Positions 15,857 to 16,295 of a stretch of DNA of 16,295 nt are shown here, in pieces. Under the pieces are notes generated by a model. It had not been told where the DNA came from. It did not search any database and was given only the letters and a program-made list of their open reading frames with translations. The stretch comes from an uncultured Oscillibacter sp. Lineage in GTDB: Bacteria; Bacillota_A; Clostridia; Oscillospirales; Oscillospiraceae. How positions within the stretch are numbered: the stretch's first letter is position 1; every line of letters starts with the position of its first letter. The stretch is from NCBI GenBank assembly GCA_951800675.1, contig CATOKC010000078.1:1-16295 (forward strand), written 5' to 3'. A program made the translations under genes and the position numbers.

Positions 15857-15865
15857 ATTATAGCA
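15857..15865 (-). promoter_or_regulatory. Extended -10 promoter of the EamA gene
   Basis: Reading the - strand, TGCTATAAT is a perfect -10 with the extended TGn motif, about 70 nt before the ATG at 15786. The -35 region (around TGTAAA) is poor, which an extended -10 can offset. Confidence 0.6.
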
Positions 15866-15922
15866 TAGGCCTGGAAATTTTTACAGCGTGCCCAAAAATT
15901 TTTCCCGTTTGCGTTTTACTCC

Positions 15923-15950
15923 TTGACTTTGGCAAATAAATTAGTAAAAT
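15923..15950 (+). promoter_or_regulatory. Sigma-A-type promoter upstream of the tRNA region
   Basis: TTGACT (15923-15928) and TAAAAT (15945-15950) are separated by 16 nt in an AT-rich patch, pointing towards the tRNA-like relic and tRNA-Pro. A second possible -10, TGGTATAAG, lies at 15957-15965. The stretch 15966-16024 between promoter and relic shows nothing recognisable. Confidence 0.6.
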
Positions 15951-16024
15951 AGTATATGGTATAAGGTCGGTCGCGGATATTCTATGCTGGTCCTTTTGCC
16001 TTAGCGGCGGAAAGTCGTTGATAT

Positions 16025-16096
16025 CCGGGATTAGCGCAGTTGGTAGCGCGGGTGGTTTGGAAGCCGGAGCCTTGAGTTCGGGGCGCAACACCCGGA
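16025..16096 (+). pseudogene. Degenerate tRNA-like sequence (tRNA-Pro relic?)
   Basis: These 72 nt fit the tRNA layout by position. The acceptor 5' strand CCGGGAT pairs at five of seven positions with CACCCGG. The D arm is intact: GCGC-AGTTGGTA-GCGC. The anticodon loop is TTTGGAA (UGG, Pro), and the T arm TTGAG-TTCGGGG-CGCAA has four of five pairs. The anticodon stem GGTGG/GCCGG is essentially unpaired, the T-loop lacks the TTCGAAT pattern, and AAG replaces CCA. It shares ATATCCGGG with the intact tRNA 182 nt downstream. Best read as a decayed tRNA copy. Confidence 0.5.
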
Positions 16097-16206
16097 AAGT
16101 CCGGCAGCCCTTGTAACACATGGGATGGCGTGTTCTTCTCCTCGTCGGAAATTGGTCATAAAATGACGTTACCCACATATTTGCCCACAATTGGAAAACT
16201 AAATAT

Positions 16207-16282
16207 CCGGGTGTAGCGAAGGTGGTATCGCGCTTGATTTGGGTTCAAGAGGCCGCTGGTTCGAATCCAGTCACTCGGACCA
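16207..16282 (+). tRNA. tRNA-Pro (anticodon UGG)
   Basis: A complete 76-nt cloverleaf: acceptor CCGGGTG with CACTCGG (one G-U); D stem GCGA/TCGC; anticodon stem CTTGA/TCAAG around loop TTTGGGT, giving TGG at 16240-16242; variable AGGCC; T arm GCTGG-TTCGAAT-CCAGT; discriminator A and an encoded CCA. Confidence 0.95.
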
Positions 16283-16295
16283 TGCGGAGTGTCCT

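Noticed and set aside
15787..15858. Longer N-terminus for the EamA protein from 15858
   Set aside because: The codon falls in a TATAAT -10 element, and the extra 24 residues are hydrophilic and unlike the family.
15858..16190. 110-codon - strand frame opposite the tRNA-like relic
   Set aside because: It has no recognisable domain, is rich in Pro/Arg/Lys, and overlaps promoter and tRNA-like sequence; it is most likely chance.
1..16295. CRISPR array, phage genes or a transposase
   Set aside because: I looked for spaced direct repeats and for mobile-element proteins on both strands and saw none within the window.

Overview
The window is GC-rich DNA (roughly 60%) that reads as a Gram-positive Bacillota genome. 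The codon use, strong Shine-Dalgarno sites and best-matching protein families suggest a gut-type Clostridia of the Oscillospiraceae/Flavonifractor kind. The taxon is inferred from style, not from a marker gene. Nearly 15 kb is one co-directional type IV pilus (T4P) locus on the + strand. It has no secretin (PilQ) and no PilP, as expected for a single-membrane cell.

Layout: (1) Positions 1-5001 hold the 3' part of a giant GLUG-repeat surface protein whose start lies upstream of the window. (2) Positions 5033-6923 hold three prepilin-like genes, one PilX/GspK-like without Glu5 and two with classical leaders (PilV/PilW-like), joined by ATGA overlaps. (3) Positions 6920-11156 hold the engine: PilB extension ATPase with a c-di-GMP-type MshEN domain, PilT retraction ATPase, and PilC platform protein. 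A 122-bp palindromic element with 34-nt inverted arms separates pilT from pilC. (4) Positions 11232-11699 hold the major pilin PilA, flanked by palindromes upstream and a dense cluster of GC-rich hairpins downstream. (5) Positions 11984-14880 hold the prepilin peptidase PilD and the PilM-PilN-PilO assembly ring. (6) A hairpin terminator at 14888-14913 separates the locus from a convergent EamA/DMT-family transporter (15786-14923, - strand), whose two halves are strikingly similar. (7) Positions 15787-16295 are a divergent promoter region followed by a degenerate tRNA-like relic and an intact tRNA-Pro(UGG).

How they work together: PilD cleaves and methylates the prepilins. PilB drives polymerisation of PilA on PilC, and PilM/N/O couple the motor to the envelope. 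PilT retracts the fibre, so the pilus should be dynamic (twitching, adhesion-retraction or DNA uptake). The minor prepilins probably form the tip. The giant GLUG protein sits where Gram-negative clusters carry PilY1, which makes it the prime candidate for a tip or surface adhesin. The MshEN domain of PilB suggests that extension is gated by c-di-GMP.

The most unusual features are the adhesin/minor-pilin arrangement, the two non-coding palindromic elements that interrupt the operon, and the tRNA relic beside tRNA-Pro.
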